Shown here in pieces: positions 25,471-33,876 of a stretch of DNA of 64,000 nucleotides. A program made the translations under genes and the position numbers. This DNA is from Geobacter sp. (GTDB taxonomy: Bacteria; Desulfobacterota; Desulfuromonadia; Geobacterales; Pseudopelobacteraceae). Each line of letters starts with the position of its first letter. Position 1 is the stretch's first letter. Under the pieces are notes generated by a model. That model did no database searches and was not told the DNA's origin. It was given only the letters and a program-made list of their open reading frames with translations. The stretch spans positions 124,001 through 188,000 of the forward strand of contig WKKS01000004.1 in the NCBI GenBank assembly GCA_009684515.1, read 5' to 3'.

Positions 25471-26466
25471 ATGCCCAAAAAAGCCATTGTCGGCGCTGTA
25501 GTTTTTGTCGCGATAGTACTGGCGATTTACTTTTTCATGCAGCGTAAACCGCAGGAGAGCGGCACAATGAAAGTCTCCGGCGCCATTGAAGTTACCTCGG
25601 TGGCATTGTCATTCAAAATCGGCGGACGGATGACAGAGCGCTTGGTCGATGAGGGGCAGATCGTGACCGCCGGTCAGTTGATAGCCCGCCTCGAAGATGA
25701 CGAACTGAAACAGGAACGCAACAGCCGCGCCGCCGACGAACGCGCCTCAAAGGCGGTAGTGGCCGATCTTGAGGCTGGCAGCCGCCGCGAGGAAATTGCC
25801 CAGGGCGAGGCGGCTTTGGCGCGGATCAAGGCCGATACGGAGCGCCTGTCAAAAGATGCGATGCGGGCCGAAGCGCTTTTCAAACGCGAAGTCATACCGC
25901 AAAAAGAGCTGGATGCGGCGAGGGCGGGGCGTGATGCTTCAGCGGCGGCTCTGCGCGAAGCGGAGCAACGCTTGAAACTCCTCAAAAGCGGGCCGAGGCC
26001 GGATGCCGTGCGACAGGCCCAGGCCAGGGCGGAGGGGGCTGCCGCAGGCAAAGCGCTGGCCGAGACGCGTCTTTCCCAGAGTGTATTGACCTCGCCATTG
26101 ACCGGGCTGGTATTGACCAAAAATGCCGAGCCGGGCGAAATGCTGGCTCCCGGCACGCCGGTGGTGACGGTCGGGAAAATGGATCAGGTCTGGCTGCGGG
26201 CCTACATACCCGAAGCGGAACTGGGTCGAGTCAAGGTCGGGCAGACCGCCCGCGTGACAACCGACAGCTGGCCGGGCCGGAACTTCGAAGGAAAGATCAG
26301 CTTCATCTCACCCGAAGCCGAATTCACCCCAAAAAATGTCCAGACTGCCAAGGAACGGGTCAAGCTGGTCTATCGAATCAAAATCACGCTGGACAACCCG
26401 AAGGTGGAGCTGAAGCCGGGCATGCCGGCTGATGCAGTGATAGAAACTGACGGCCAAAAGCATTAG
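25471..26466 (+). CDS. HlyD family membrane fusion protein of ABC exporter (YbhG-like)
   Basis: A 331-aa periplasmic adaptor that links an inner-membrane exporter to the outer membrane. An N-terminal membrane anchor covers about residues 5-22. A biotinyl-lipoyl-like strand follows (MKVSGAIEVTSVALSFKIGGR), then a long alpha-helical hairpin rich in Ala, Glu and Arg (residues about 75-185), and the closing lipoyl/beta-barrel part (VLTSPLTGLVLTKNAEPGEM). The start has a GGAGGATCC site. It is the first gene of a four-gene exporter operon; an inverted-repeat element separates it from the ATPase gene. Confidence 0.9.
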   Translation: MPKKAIVGAVVFVAIVLAIYFFMQRKPQESGTMKVSGAIEVTSVALSFKIGGRMTERLVDEGQIVTAGQLIARLEDDELKQERNSRAADERASKAVVADLEAGSRREEIAQGEAALARIKADTERLSKDAMRAEALFKREVIPQKELDAARAGRDASAAALREAEQRLKLLKSGPRPDAVRQAQARAEGAAAGKALAETRLSQSVLTSPLTGLVLTKNAEPGEMLAPGTPVVTVGKMDQVWLRAYIPEAELGRVKVGQTARVTTDSWPGRNFEGKISFISPEAEFTPKNVQTAKERVKLVYRIKITLDNPKVELKPGMPADAVIETDGQKH

Positions 26467-26609
26467 CCACAGAGGGCACAGAGTTCACAGAGAAAGATTC
26501 AATACTTCTTGATGAAACAAAAACATAAATTATTTTGGAATTAAGCATCTATAAAAAACTTTCGCTTTCCCAGTATTACGTTTTTGAACTTCTCTGTGTC
26601 CTCTGTGGC
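26467..26609. repeat. CCACAGAG inverted-repeat element, empty
   Basis: The left arm (26467-26492) begins one base after the HlyD gene's stop codon and reads ccacagagggcacagag. The right arm (26589-26609) is its approximate inverse (ctctgtgtcctctgtggc). About 96 bp of AT-rich sequence without an ORF lies between. The arms match those around the GxxExxY gene at 29.3 kb, so this looks like the same element without its gene or a decayed copy. Confidence 0.75.
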
Positions 26610-26629
26610 AAAAAAGTAAAGGTGTTTTC

Positions 26630-28150
26630 ATGGCTGTTGTCATCAACAATCTCAGCAAGCGATTCGGCGAACTGACCGCCGTGAACAGCCTGACGCTTTC
26701 TGTCGCGCCAGGCGAGCTGTTCGGCCTGGTAGGCTCTGACGGAGCCGGCAAAACCACGACCCTCAGAATGTTGAGCGGCGTAATGGATGCCAGCGCCGGT
26801 GACATGATGGTCTTGGGCTGTTCCGGCAAGGATCTCACCCCTGTGCAGGGACGGATCGGCTACATGAGCCAGCGCTTCGGTCTTTATCCCGATCTGACCG
26901 TGGCCGAAAATATCCGCTTCTATGCCGACCTGTTCGGAGTGGAAACGGCCGAGCGGAAGGCCCGGACCGAGCGGCTGCTGGCCTTCAGCGGCATGGCTCC
27001 CTTCAGCGGACGGCAGGCCGGACGGCTGTCGGGCGGCATGAAACAGAAGCTGGGATTGTGCTGTGCGCTGATCCACAAGCCGGATTTGCTGCTGCTGGAT
27101 GAGCCGACCAACGGAGTTGACCCGGTTTCACGCCGTGATTTCTGGAGGATTTTGACCGATCTGCAGTCGGAAGGGGTCACAATCATCGTAGCAACCGCCT
27201 ATCTGGATGAGGCCGCGCGCTGCGACCGGGTCGGGCTGCTTCACAACGGCCGGCTGATCGCCTGCGGCACTCCGGCGGAGCTGACCGGCAACGGCGCCAT
27301 AACGCTGGATGAGCTGGTGATCGGCAAAATTGGCGGTGATACGACTGTTCCGCTTACAGTGCATGAAGCCTCCGAATTCACAAAACCAACACCAGACAGC
27401 AATCAACAACAAGCGGTCATTCTCAACCATCTCACCAAAACTTTCGGCGATTTCACCGCCGTGGACGGTGTTTCTCTCTCCGTCCCCAAGGGGCAGATTT
27501 TCGGTTTCCTCGGCCCCAACGGCGCCGGGAAATCCACCACCATTCGCATGTTGTGCGGCATCCTTACTCCAACAGCAGGAAGCGGCCAGGTTGCCGGTTT
27601 CGACATCGCCACCCGGCCCGAGTCGATCAAGGAAAACATCGGCTACATGAGCCAGCGTTTCTCCCTGTACGAAGACTTGACCGTGGATGAGAATATCGCC
27701 TTCTACGCCGGTGTTTATCGCCTGACCGAGAACAAGCGCAAGGAGCGCACCGAGTGGGTGATCAAAATGGCCGGCCTGACCGAGCGCCGTGGCTCCAAAG
27801 CGGGCGAACTCTCCGGCGGCTGGCGGCAACGCCTGGCTCTGGGGTGCGCCATCCTGCACGAACCGCCGATCGTGTTTCTGGACGAACCGACCTCGGGTGT
27901 CGATCCGCTTTCGCGCCGCAAATTCTGGGAGTTGATCTACTCCCTGGCAGAAAAAGGGGTTACGGTCTTTGTGACAACCCACTATATGGACGAAGCCGAA
28001 TACTGCGACCGCCTGGCGCTGATCTATCGTGGAGAACTGATCGCGGTAGGGACACCACTGGATTTGAAGCAGGAGCGATCGATTGATGGTGTGCTGCCAA
28101 GCCTGGAAGATGTCTTCATCGGACTGATTGAGGAGCATGACAAGAGATGA
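26630..28150 (+). CDS. ABC transporter ATP-binding protein with two nucleotide-binding domains (YbhF-like)
   Basis: A 506-aa tandem ATPase. Domain 1 has Walker A GSDGAGKTTTLRML, signature LSGGMKQKLGL and Walker B LLLLDEPTNGVDP. Domain 2 (from about residue 265) has GPNGAGKSTTIRML, LSGGWRQRLALG and IVFLDEPTSGVDP. In domain 1, GSDGAGK replaces the usual GPNGAGK. The fusion and its two downstream permeases match the YbhF-YbhS-YbhR drug/cation exporter layout. The stop overlaps the first permease start (ATGA). The substrate is unknown; energy-driven export of toxic organics is the usual role. Confidence 0.93.
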   Translation: MAVVINNLSKRFGELTAVNSLTLSVAPGELFGLVGSDGAGKTTTLRMLSGVMDASAGDMMVLGCSGKDLTPVQGRIGYMSQRFGLYPDLTVAENIRFYADLFGVETAERKARTERLLAFSGMAPFSGRQAGRLSGGMKQKLGLCCALIHKPDLLLLDEPTNGVDPVSRRDFWRILTDLQSEGVTIIVATAYLDEAARCDRVGLLHNGRLIACGTPAELTGNGAITLDELVIGKIGGDTTVPLTVHEASEFTKPTPDSNQQQAVILNHLTKTFGDFTAVDGVSLSVPKGQIFGFLGPNGAGKSTTIRMLCGILTPTAGSGQVAGFDIATRPESIKENIGYMSQRFSLYEDLTVDENIAFYAGVYRLTENKRKERTEWVIKMAGLTERRGSKAGELSGGWRQRLALGCAILHEPPIVFLDEPTSGVDPLSRRKFWELIYSLAEKGVTVFVTTHYMDEAEYCDRLALIYRGELIAVGTPLDLKQERSIDGVLPSLEDVFIGLIEEHDKR

Positions 28151-29310
28151 ACCCACGCCGACTGAAAGCTGTCGCCAAAAAGGAATTCCTGCATGTGCTG
28201 CGTGATCCGCGCAGCCTGATGATGGGGATCGGCATGCCGATGATGCTGTTGTTTCTGTTCGGCTACGCCCTGACCATGGATGTGGACCAGGTGCCGCTGG
28301 CGGTTTGGGACCAGTCGCAGAGTGTTGAAAGCCGCGAGTTTATCAGCCGTTTCTCCGGCTCGCGCTATTTTGACCTGCGCATCAGCACTGATAACTACCG
28401 CCAGATCGAGGATGCCGTAGACCGCCGCGAAGCGCTGATCGCCATGGTGATCCCGGCCGACTTCGCCCGTCGTCTTTCGCAAGGGAAAACAGCCGTCGTG
28501 CAGACGGTCGTTGATGGCAGCGACCCCAACACCGCCACGATTGCACTCGGTTATGCCGAAGCCACGGCGGCGACCTATACCCGCGACATTATCTTGAAAC
28601 AGATGCGAAACACCACCTTCTCCCAAGGGGAGAACAAATACTTGCCGGCTCAGATAAAAGTGCCGGTTCTGGAGTTGCGGCCGAGGGTCTGGTTTAATAC
28701 CGATATGGTTTCGCGCAACTTCATCTTCCCCGGCCTGATCGCAGTAGTCATGATGATCATGGCCGCCATCCTGACCTCGCTCTGCATGGCGCGGGAGTGG
28801 GAAACCGGCACGATGGAACAGCTGATCGTCACGCCGGTCACCGGACCGGAGCTGATTTTTGGCAAGCTGGCCCCGTATTTTTGCATCGGCATGCTGGATT
28901 TGCTGCTCTGCGTCGGGGTCGGCGAATTCGTTTTTGACGTGCCGCTGCGCGGAAGCCTCTGGCTGCTGACCCCGCTCTCGATGCTGTTTCTGTTCGGCGC
29001 ACTCTCTTTCGGGATGCTGCTCAGCATCATCACCAAAAGCCAGCTGTTGGCCAGCCAACTGGGCATTGTCACTACCATACTGCCGGCCTTTCTGCTGTCC
29101 GGCTTCATCTTCCCGATCGAAAACATGCCGCTGCCGATCCAGACCGTGACCCATATCATCACCGCCCGCTATTTCGTTTTCATCCTGCGGGGGATTTACC
29201 TGAAAGATGTGGGAATGGGCGTGTTGTGGCCGGAGGTGCTGTTTCTGGCCGCTTTCGGAGTGATCGTGATGACGGTGTCGGTGCGCAAATTCAAAAAGAA
29301 AATCATTTAG
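28147..29310 (+). CDS. ABC transporter permease (YbhS-like)
   Basis: A 387-aa ABC-2 type permease. An N-terminal membrane segment (MGIGMPMMLLFLFGYALTMD) is followed by a large periplasmic domain (to about residue 175) and five further segments, including NFIFPGLIAVVMMIMAAILT and ILPAFLLSGFIFPIENMP. The EWETGTMEQLIVTPVTGPEL coupling helix is characteristic of ABC-2 permeases. It is translationally coupled to the ATPase (4-nt overlap). It is followed by an inserted repeat element with a GxxExxY gene before the second permease. Confidence 0.93.
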   Translation: MNPRRLKAVAKKEFLHVLRDPRSLMMGIGMPMMLLFLFGYALTMDVDQVPLAVWDQSQSVESREFISRFSGSRYFDLRISTDNYRQIEDAVDRREALIAMVIPADFARRLSQGKTAVVQTVVDGSDPNTATIALGYAEATAATYTRDIILKQMRNTTFSQGENKYLPAQIKVPVLELRPRVWFNTDMVSRNFIFPGLIAVVMMIMAAILTSLCMAREWETGTMEQLIVTPVTGPELIFGKLAPYFCIGMLDLLLCVGVGEFVFDVPLRGSLWLLTPLSMLFLFGALSFGMLLSIITKSQLLASQLGIVTTILPAFLLSGFIFPIENMPLPIQTVTHIITARYFVFILRGIYLKDVGMGVLWPEVLFLAAFGVIVMTVSVRKFKKKII

Positions 29311-29719
29311 CCACAGAGAACACAGAGGAAAGCAAACATGGATAATCTTACAGAGCAGATAATTGCAGCTGCAATAGAGGTACACAGGATTTTGGGACCT
29401 GGACTGCTGGAGTCGATTTACGAAGAAGCGCTTTGCCATGAGCTTGTTTTACGCGGGATTTCGTTTGAAAGACAAAAAGAAGTAGAGATTGTATATAAGG
29501 GTGTGAGAATAAAAGGGCAACGACTCGATCTTCTCGTAAACAAAGAAGTTATTGTAGAGATCAAATCTGTCAGACGCCTTGAAGATGTATTTTCTGCCCA
29601 GGTTCTTTCATATTTGAAGAGCACTGGCTTAAAACGCGCCTTGTTGTTGAATTATGGAGAATCCAGGCTCGTTGACGGTATTAAGAGATTTTCTCTGTGA
29701 CCTCCGTGTCCTCTGTGGC
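29311..29719. mobile_element. CCACAGAG inverted-repeat element carrying a GxxExxY gene
   Basis: Left arm 29311-29328 (ccacagagaacacagagg) starts right after the permease stop; right arm 29693-29719 is the inverse (ctctgtgacctccgtgtcctctgtggc). The GxxExxY gene fills the interval and its stop codon lies in the right arm. The element sits between two permease genes that are normally adjacent, so it appears to have been inserted. No transposase is encoded. Confidence 0.6.
29338..29700 (+). CDS. GxxExxY family protein
   Basis: A 120-aa GxxExxY family protein, named after the motif seen here as GPGLLESIYEEAL near residue 21. The later part has a PD-(D/E)xK-like nuclease pattern: GQRLDLLVNKEVIVEIKSV, with Asp and Glu-Ile-Lys at the positions expected for a catalytic core. 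The C-terminus GLKRALLLNYGESRL is also typical. A nuclease-like role in mobility is an inference. The gene is framed by inverted repeats and interrupts the exporter operon. Confidence 0.88.
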   Translation: MDNLTEQIIAAAIEVHRILGPGLLESIYEEALCHELVLRGISFERQKEVEIVYKGVRIKGQRLDLLVNKEVIVEIKSVRRLEDVFSAQVLSYLKSTGLKRALLLNYGESRLVDGIKRFSL

Positions 29720-29733
29720 AAAAGGGTTTTAAA

Positions 29734-30864
29734 ATGTTCGAACGTCTCCGTGCCATGCTGATAAAAGAATTCATCCAGGTCTTTCGCGACCCGCGCATGC
29801 GGATTGTGCTGTTCGTGCTGCCGGCGCTGCAGACCATCATCTTCGGTTATGCCGTCAACATGGATGTCAAAAACATTCCCACCGCAATTTTTGACCGTGA
29901 TAACAGCAGCGAAAGCCGTGAGCTGGCCGCCATCATGGCTTCGTCCGGTTACTTCCGGATTGTGAAGCATATCGGCAGTGATGACGAGGCCAGAAAGCTC
30001 CTGGATCGCGGCACGGTGCGCCTGGTGCTGGGGTTCGAGCATGGTTTCAGCGAGAAGCTGCGGGGCGGGGAGACGGCGCCGTTGCAGGCGCTGCTGGATG
30101 GCAGCGATTCCAATACGGCCGGGGTGGTCATGGGATATCTGGCGCGGCTGGCTACCGAATACAACGGTCGCCTGCAGAGCGCCTATCTTTCCCGCCTAGC
30201 AGGTCAAACGCCCCGTATCGGACGGGTGGAACTGGCCAGCCGGGCCTGGTTCAATCCGAATCTGGAAAGTCCCCCCTTCTACGTCCCGGCGGTCATTACC
30301 AACATCCTGTTCGTTATAACCATGCTGCTTTCCTCGATGGCCATCGTTCGCGAAAAGGAGATCGGCACAATCGAGCAGGTGATCGTTACTCCGATCCGCA
30401 AGGGGGAATTCATTCTGGGCAAAACGCTCCCATTTGTACTGATCGGCTACATCGACGTATTCCTGATCAGCGCCGTCGGCGCGCTGGTGTTCGATACGCC
30501 GGTGCGGGGCAGTCTCTGGCTCCTGTTTCTGGCCACAACCCTCTTCCTGATGAGTTCTCTGGGGATCGGCCTATTGATCTCCACCGTCAGCCACACCCAG
30601 CAACAGGCCATGATGAGCGCCTTCTTCATCATCTTTCCAGCCATGCTGCTGTCCGGCTTCGCCTTTCCGATCGAGAACATGCCCGAACCGGCCCAATGGC
30701 TGACGCTCCTGAATCCGCTGCGTTATTACATGGTGATTATCCGTGGGATTTTTATGAAAGGGGTCGGATTCGGCATCATCTGGCCGCAGCTGGCGGCTTT
30801 GGCTGGTATCGGAGTGGTTGTGCTGCTGGTGGCGGTGGCGAGGTTCAAAAAAACGGTCGGATAA
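29734..30864 (+). CDS. ABC transporter permease (YbhR-like)
   Basis: A 376-aa ABC-2 permease and the second membrane subunit of the exporter. The layout matches its partner: an N-terminal segment (RIVLFVLPALQTIIFGYAVN), a periplasmic domain to about residue 175, then five membrane segments, with EKEIGTIEQVIVTPIRKGEF as the coupling helix and FPAMLLSGFAFPIENMPEP in the fifth segment. The ribosome site is weak because the repeat element's right arm lies directly upstream, which could alter its translation relative to the other subunits. Confidence 0.92.
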   Translation: MFERLRAMLIKEFIQVFRDPRMRIVLFVLPALQTIIFGYAVNMDVKNIPTAIFDRDNSSESRELAAIMASSGYFRIVKHIGSDDEARKLLDRGTVRLVLGFEHGFSEKLRGGETAPLQALLDGSDSNTAGVVMGYLARLATEYNGRLQSAYLSRLAGQTPRIGRVELASRAWFNPNLESPPFYVPAVITNILFVITMLLSSMAIVREKEIGTIEQVIVTPIRKGEFILGKTLPFVLIGYIDVFLISAVGALVFDTPVRGSLWLLFLATTLFLMSSLGIGLLISTVSHTQQQAMMSAFFIIFPAMLLSGFAFPIENMPEPAQWLTLLNPLRYYMVIIRGIFMKGVGFGIIWPQLAALAGIGVVVLLVAVARFKKTVG

Positions 30865-30920
30865 ACCGTCTGTTCGAATCGCGCCGCATTTTCAGCGGCG
30901 CAATCGATATTCCTGGCGGG

Positions 30921-31361
30921 CTACATCAATATAACCAGCACGACACCGCCCGCCACCACTGCCAGGTTGCAGACCGCCGAAACGCCATGCAGTTTGGAGA
31001 ACTGTTTGCGAAAGGGGTCGTCTTTGGGAGTGGTTTCAAAGGAAACGATCTGGCGCTTGATCTCGGCCGCCTTCGGTTCGATATAAAAGGCCTGGAAAGA
31101 GGTTGCAGCCAGCATCAACAGCAGTATCCCGGTCGCAAGCTCCATTTTGCCACCCTTCAGAAAGATCCGGCAAAGCAGCGCTATCCCGCCGCAGGCCAAA
31201 CCCCAGCGGAAATAGCCGGGGAACAATGTCCCCACAATCCGGCCGGCCGTGTCGCGGGTTTCGGTTTTGAACAACAGCGGCGTCAGCACAAAGGTAAACA
31301 GGGAACTCCCACCCACCCAGAGTGCAATTGCCAGACGGTACAGTATTTCAGCGTATTTCAT
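30921..31361 (-). CDS. DUF4149 membrane protein
   Basis: A 146-aa membrane protein of the DUF4149 (TMEM205-like) family, of unknown function. Four hydrophobic segments are visible; the first contains the conserved ALWVGGSSLFTFVLTPLLF, and a later RRNAGRIVG-like loop is seen here as RDTAGRIVGTLFPGYF. The C-terminal segment (residues 128-146, VCNLAVVAGGVVLVILM) is also hydrophobic. It is convergent with the exporter operon, 56 nt away. No promoter was assigned. Confidence 0.85.
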   Translation of the reverse strand: MKYAEILYRLAIALWVGGSSLFTFVLTPLLFKTETRDTAGRIVGTLFPGYFRWGLACGGIALLCRIFLKGGKMELATGILLLMLAATSFQAFYIEPKAAEIKRQIVSFETTPKDDPFRKQFSKLHGVSAVCNLAVVAGGVVLVILM

Positions 31362-31461
31362 TCGATTCCCCTCCTGATCGGTTCCGGCAATTTGTATTGC
31401 GTCAAGCCGGTAAACCCATTAAGCTGTTCGGGCTTAATCATCCCACAAAACGAGAGAGACC

Positions 31462-32070
31462 ATGCACAACAATTTTAAAAAACTATTGATTGCAGTGATG
31501 ATCGCACTTCCAACCCTTGCTAATGCCGCAGACAGCACGACTGCGCCGACTCCAAACAGCGCGGCTCCGGTTGTCGCCGCCAAGCCGACCGAGACCGCAG
31601 CCGCTATCAAAAGCCCGAAACTCGGCTATGTCGATATCGAAAGCATCGGCGGTGAATCCGATCGAGGCAAGGCGCTTAAAGCGCTGCTGACATCCAGAAA
31701 AGACGCGCTGCAGGCAAAGTTCGACAGCAAAAAGAAGCAGATTGAGAAATTGAAATCATCCATCGAAGCAAAATTGCCGCTCATGAATCCCAAGCAGCGT
31801 GAGGCAAAATCCAAAGAGTTCCAGAAAAAACTGGAGGAGTTCCAGAAGTTCGCCCAAACTTCCGAAGAAGAACTTTACAAGTTGCAGGAAAAAGAGACCA
31901 AAGCGCTTTTTGAGGAGATCGAAAAGTCTGCCGTGGCTTACGGCAAGGCCAACGATTTCGCGGCCATCATCATTAAAAAAGAGCTGCTTTATCTCAGCAA
32001 CGCCGTTGATGCTCAGGACGTCACCGCTGCGCTGATCAAATCGCTGAATGAAGCGGGGCAGAAGAAGTAG
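31462..32070 (+). CDS. OmpH/Skp family periplasmic chaperone
   Basis: A 202-aa exported OmpH-like protein. A signal peptide spans about residues 1-22 (cleavage near ANA-ADS). A low-complexity Ala/Pro/Thr segment follows (residues 23-48), then the OmpH core LGYVDIESIGGESDRGKALKAL. A long charged coiled coil covers residues about 70-160. Skp-type proteins bind unfolded outer-membrane proteins in the periplasm. The N-terminal linker is longer than in E. coli Skp. The gene stands alone between convergent neighbours; the start has a GAGAGAG site. Confidence 0.85.
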   Translation: MHNNFKKLLIAVMIALPTLANAADSTTAPTPNSAAPVVAAKPTETAAAIKSPKLGYVDIESIGGESDRGKALKALLTSRKDALQAKFDSKKKQIEKLKSSIEAKLPLMNPKQREAKSKEFQKKLEEFQKFAQTSEEELYKLQEKETKALFEEIEKSAVAYGKANDFAAIIIKKELLYLSNAVDAQDVTAALIKSLNEAGQKK

Positions 32071-32079
32071 TCGGCAAAC

Positions 32080-32829
32080 TCAGACGACCGGTTTCCAACG
32101 GGTCCGCAAACGGGCCAGTTCGAGGCCGCTGTCGGCATGTTCGATACGGTGCAGCAGACAGTGATCATCCCCCTGTTCTGCTGCACAAAGCGAAACAATC
32201 GAATCCCCGTAATGCGCCTCAGCCCTGAACCCGATCTCGATCTCCATCGGCAGGCAACTGTCAGCTAATCTCCCCGGAGCCGCCTCCACCCCCCAACCGG
32301 CATAAATGGTATTATTAACATGCTGATTGAGATCAAGATCACTGCGCAGCACCGGCATCCGGACGCTGCTTTCCGGGTTTTTGAGGGAAGGGAGCGTGGC
32401 AAAGCGATCTTCCAGCGAACGGAACGGATGGAGCGGATAATCCGGCAGCCGTTCGGCAATCCTGACCGGCTTGCGGCTTTCCAGATCCAGCACCGCCCAC
32501 GACGAAGTAGCTCTCCCGATTATCACACCAGATTCATCCAGAAGCTCAAAATCCCTGATCGAAAAGATACCTTCACGGAGCGCCGGCCAGGTTCTGACCA
32601 TAAGCAGCTCACCCCTGTGCGGGTACCGGCTCATCAAAAGATGCATTCTGGACATCACCCAGGTCAGCCCTAACTCTTTCAGGCGCCCGACCGAAATCCC
32701 TAACTGCACCGTATGTTCAGAAGCCGCATTCTGCAGGTATTTAAGCAGGATAACCGGACGCAACTTCCCGTGGTTATCAACCTCGTGCGGACGGATATCA
32801 TAGGTTCGCTCCAGCAGCGGATTGCTCAC
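32080..32829 (-). CDS. Acyl-ACP thioesterase
   Basis: A 249-aa double hot-dog thioesterase that releases fatty acids from acyl-ACP in the cytoplasm. The N-terminal hot-dog has the RPVILLKYLQNAASEHTVQLG helix. The C-terminal one has the catalytic DLNQHVNNTIYAGW motif (Asn/His) near residue 175. SSWAVLDLESRKPVRI is another family feature. The start overlaps the stop of the upstream membrane-protein gene (ATGA, 32826-32829). With two small genes it forms an operon that starts just after hgcB. Confidence 0.9.
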   Translation of the reverse strand: MSNPLLERTYDIRPHEVDNHGKLRPVILLKYLQNAASEHTVQLGISVGRLKELGLTWVMSRMHLLMSRYPHRGELLMVRTWPALREGIFSIRDFELLDESGVIIGRATSSWAVLDLESRKPVRIAERLPDYPLHPFRSLEDRFATLPSLKNPESSVRMPVLRSDLDLNQHVNNTIYAGWGVEAAPGRLADSCLPMEIEIGFRAEAHYGDSIVSLCAAEQGDDHCLLHRIEHADSGLELARLRTRWKPVV

Positions 32830-33155
32830 GGTTGTTCATCCTTGCAGCCTGATCTCCGACGCAGGTAAGCCTGGGCTCCCAGATCGAACAGAAGCATCCC
32901 GGTCACTACCAGCAGCAGCCCGCTGTTGCCGCGAAAATATCCCCAGCAATTGAAAAACATATACAGCATTACCAGCACGGTCAGCATGCCACGAACAGTC
33001 CGCACCGCATGTTCCTGCGTTTCCGGTTCATCGGGATCAGCCATGCGCAGCAGGCATGGCGCCAGATGGTAACCGAGCGAAGCATCCAGCAGCACCAGCA
33101 GGATGTTAAGGATAAAAAGGGACAGCAAGAGGATATCAGGAGTAATTATATTCAT
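32826..33155 (-). CDS. Small membrane protein in hgcB-downstream operon
   Basis: A 109-aa membrane protein of unknown function. Hydrophobic segments are near residues 5-28 (ILLLSLFILNILLVLLDASL), 53-73 and 79-94. The HLAPCLLRMADPDEPETQEHAVR loop contains a lone Cys. It overlaps the thioesterase gene by 4 nt and the upstream YkgJ-type gene by 4 nt, so all three are cotranscribed. No family was recognised with confidence. Confidence 0.72.
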   Translation of the reverse strand: MNIITPDILLLSLFILNILLVLLDASLGYHLAPCLLRMADPDEPETQEHAVRTVRGMLTVLVMLYMFFNCWGYFRGNSGLLLVVTGMLLFDLGAQAYLRRRSGCKDEQP

Positions 33156-33514
33156 GCTTTGACAAGTACCACATGGGACGGCCCGGGTTCAAGGCCGCAA
33201 AAGGGATGAGTAGCGCCATTATCGCCATGCACTCCGGGGCAGGTCAGCCGTTCCCACTCCGCCAGCCGTTGCAGCGCCTGCTCTGCGTCGGCGCCGCACA
33301 TCTCCCGCTCCGGACGCAGACTGCCGCAGACCGCCGGGCGTTCAGGCTTCCCGAAGATCCGGCAGCGGTTGTCCGGTGTCAATTGGGCGCAACGCACCCC
33401 GGCCGGCTTGCCTTCGGACATTCCAGGAATTGACGACGATATCGACGGTGCGATGCAGCAGGCGGCGCACCCTGTTCGGCATTCCATGATTTGATTCACT
33501 GTTTCATCTGCCAA
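33152..33514 (-). CDS. YkgJ family cysteine cluster protein
   Basis: A 120-aa protein of the YkgJ/UPF0153 type, with a CxxxCxxCC cluster that probably binds zinc or an iron-sulfur centre: CRTGCAACCIAPSISSSIPGM, then VRCAQLTPDNRCRIFGKPERPAVC. The start is uncertain. The TTG at 33514 has a good GGAG site 7 nt upstream, whereas the ATG at 33487 (MECRTGC) is nearer the usual family start but lacks a clear site. The gene begins 54 nt after hgcB and overlaps the next gene by 4 nt. Confidence 0.85.
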   Translation of the reverse strand: MADETVNQIMECRTGCAACCIAPSISSSIPGMSEGKPAGVRCAQLTPDNRCRIFGKPERPAVCGSLRPEREMCGADAEQALQRLAEWERLTCPGVHGDNGATHPFCGLEPGPSHVVLVKA

Positions 33515-33567
33515 ACCGATTCTCCATACTTTTACAGTTCGTCAATGAATCCCTGATTCGATGGGAA

Positions 33568-33858
33568 CTACGAGCAGTTCCCGCCGCCCAATTTGCCCAG
33601 TTTCCGTTCCTGCAGCCATTCGTTAATCATGCCCGAGGCGCAGCCGACCCCGGCTTCCACCGAGAGCGCCTTGACCGGGCAGTTGAGGGCGCAGGCTCCG
33701 CACTCCATGCAGGCATTGAGGTCGGCGATAGCAGCCTTTTTCTCCGCCAGCGTAAAAACCTGGTGCGGACAGACCTCCAGACAGCGGCCACAGCCGATGC
33801 AAACGGCCTGATCCAGCTTTAGGGTTGCCACATTTTCGAGATATCTGAAGCCATTCAT
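33568..33858 (-). CDS. hgcB: Mercury methylation ferredoxin HgcB
   Basis: A 96-aa ferredoxin that supplies electrons to reduce the corrinoid of HgcA. Two [4Fe-4S] motifs are complete: CIGCGRCLEVCP and CMECGACALNCP. The extra HgcB cysteine follows in EAGVGCASGMINEWLQERK. The C-terminus GGGNCS has a single cysteine where HgcB proteins generally end in a cysteine pair. It starts 18 nt after hgcA with a GGAG site. Identity rests mainly on the adjacent HgcA; a lone ferredoxin with these motifs would not be distinctive. Confidence 0.93.
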   Translation of the reverse strand: MNGFRYLENVATLKLDQAVCIGCGRCLEVCPHQVFTLAEKKAAIADLNACMECGACALNCPVKALSVEAGVGCASGMINEWLQERKLGKLGGGNCS

Positions 33859-33876
33859 AATTCACTCCTTGATCAC

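Noticed and set aside
27128..28156. 342-codon minus-strand frame opposite the ABC ATPase
   Set aside because: Shadow of the conserved second nucleotide-binding domain; no family features.
28024..29439. 471-codon minus-strand frame opposite the exporter genes
   Set aside because: Antisense to a well-supported permease gene; His/Gln/Arg-rich composition typical of a shadow frame in GC-rich sequence.
30696..31478. 260-codon plus-strand frame spanning the permease end and the DUF4149 gene
   Set aside because: Overlaps two genes with good family matches and has a composition unlike a real protein.
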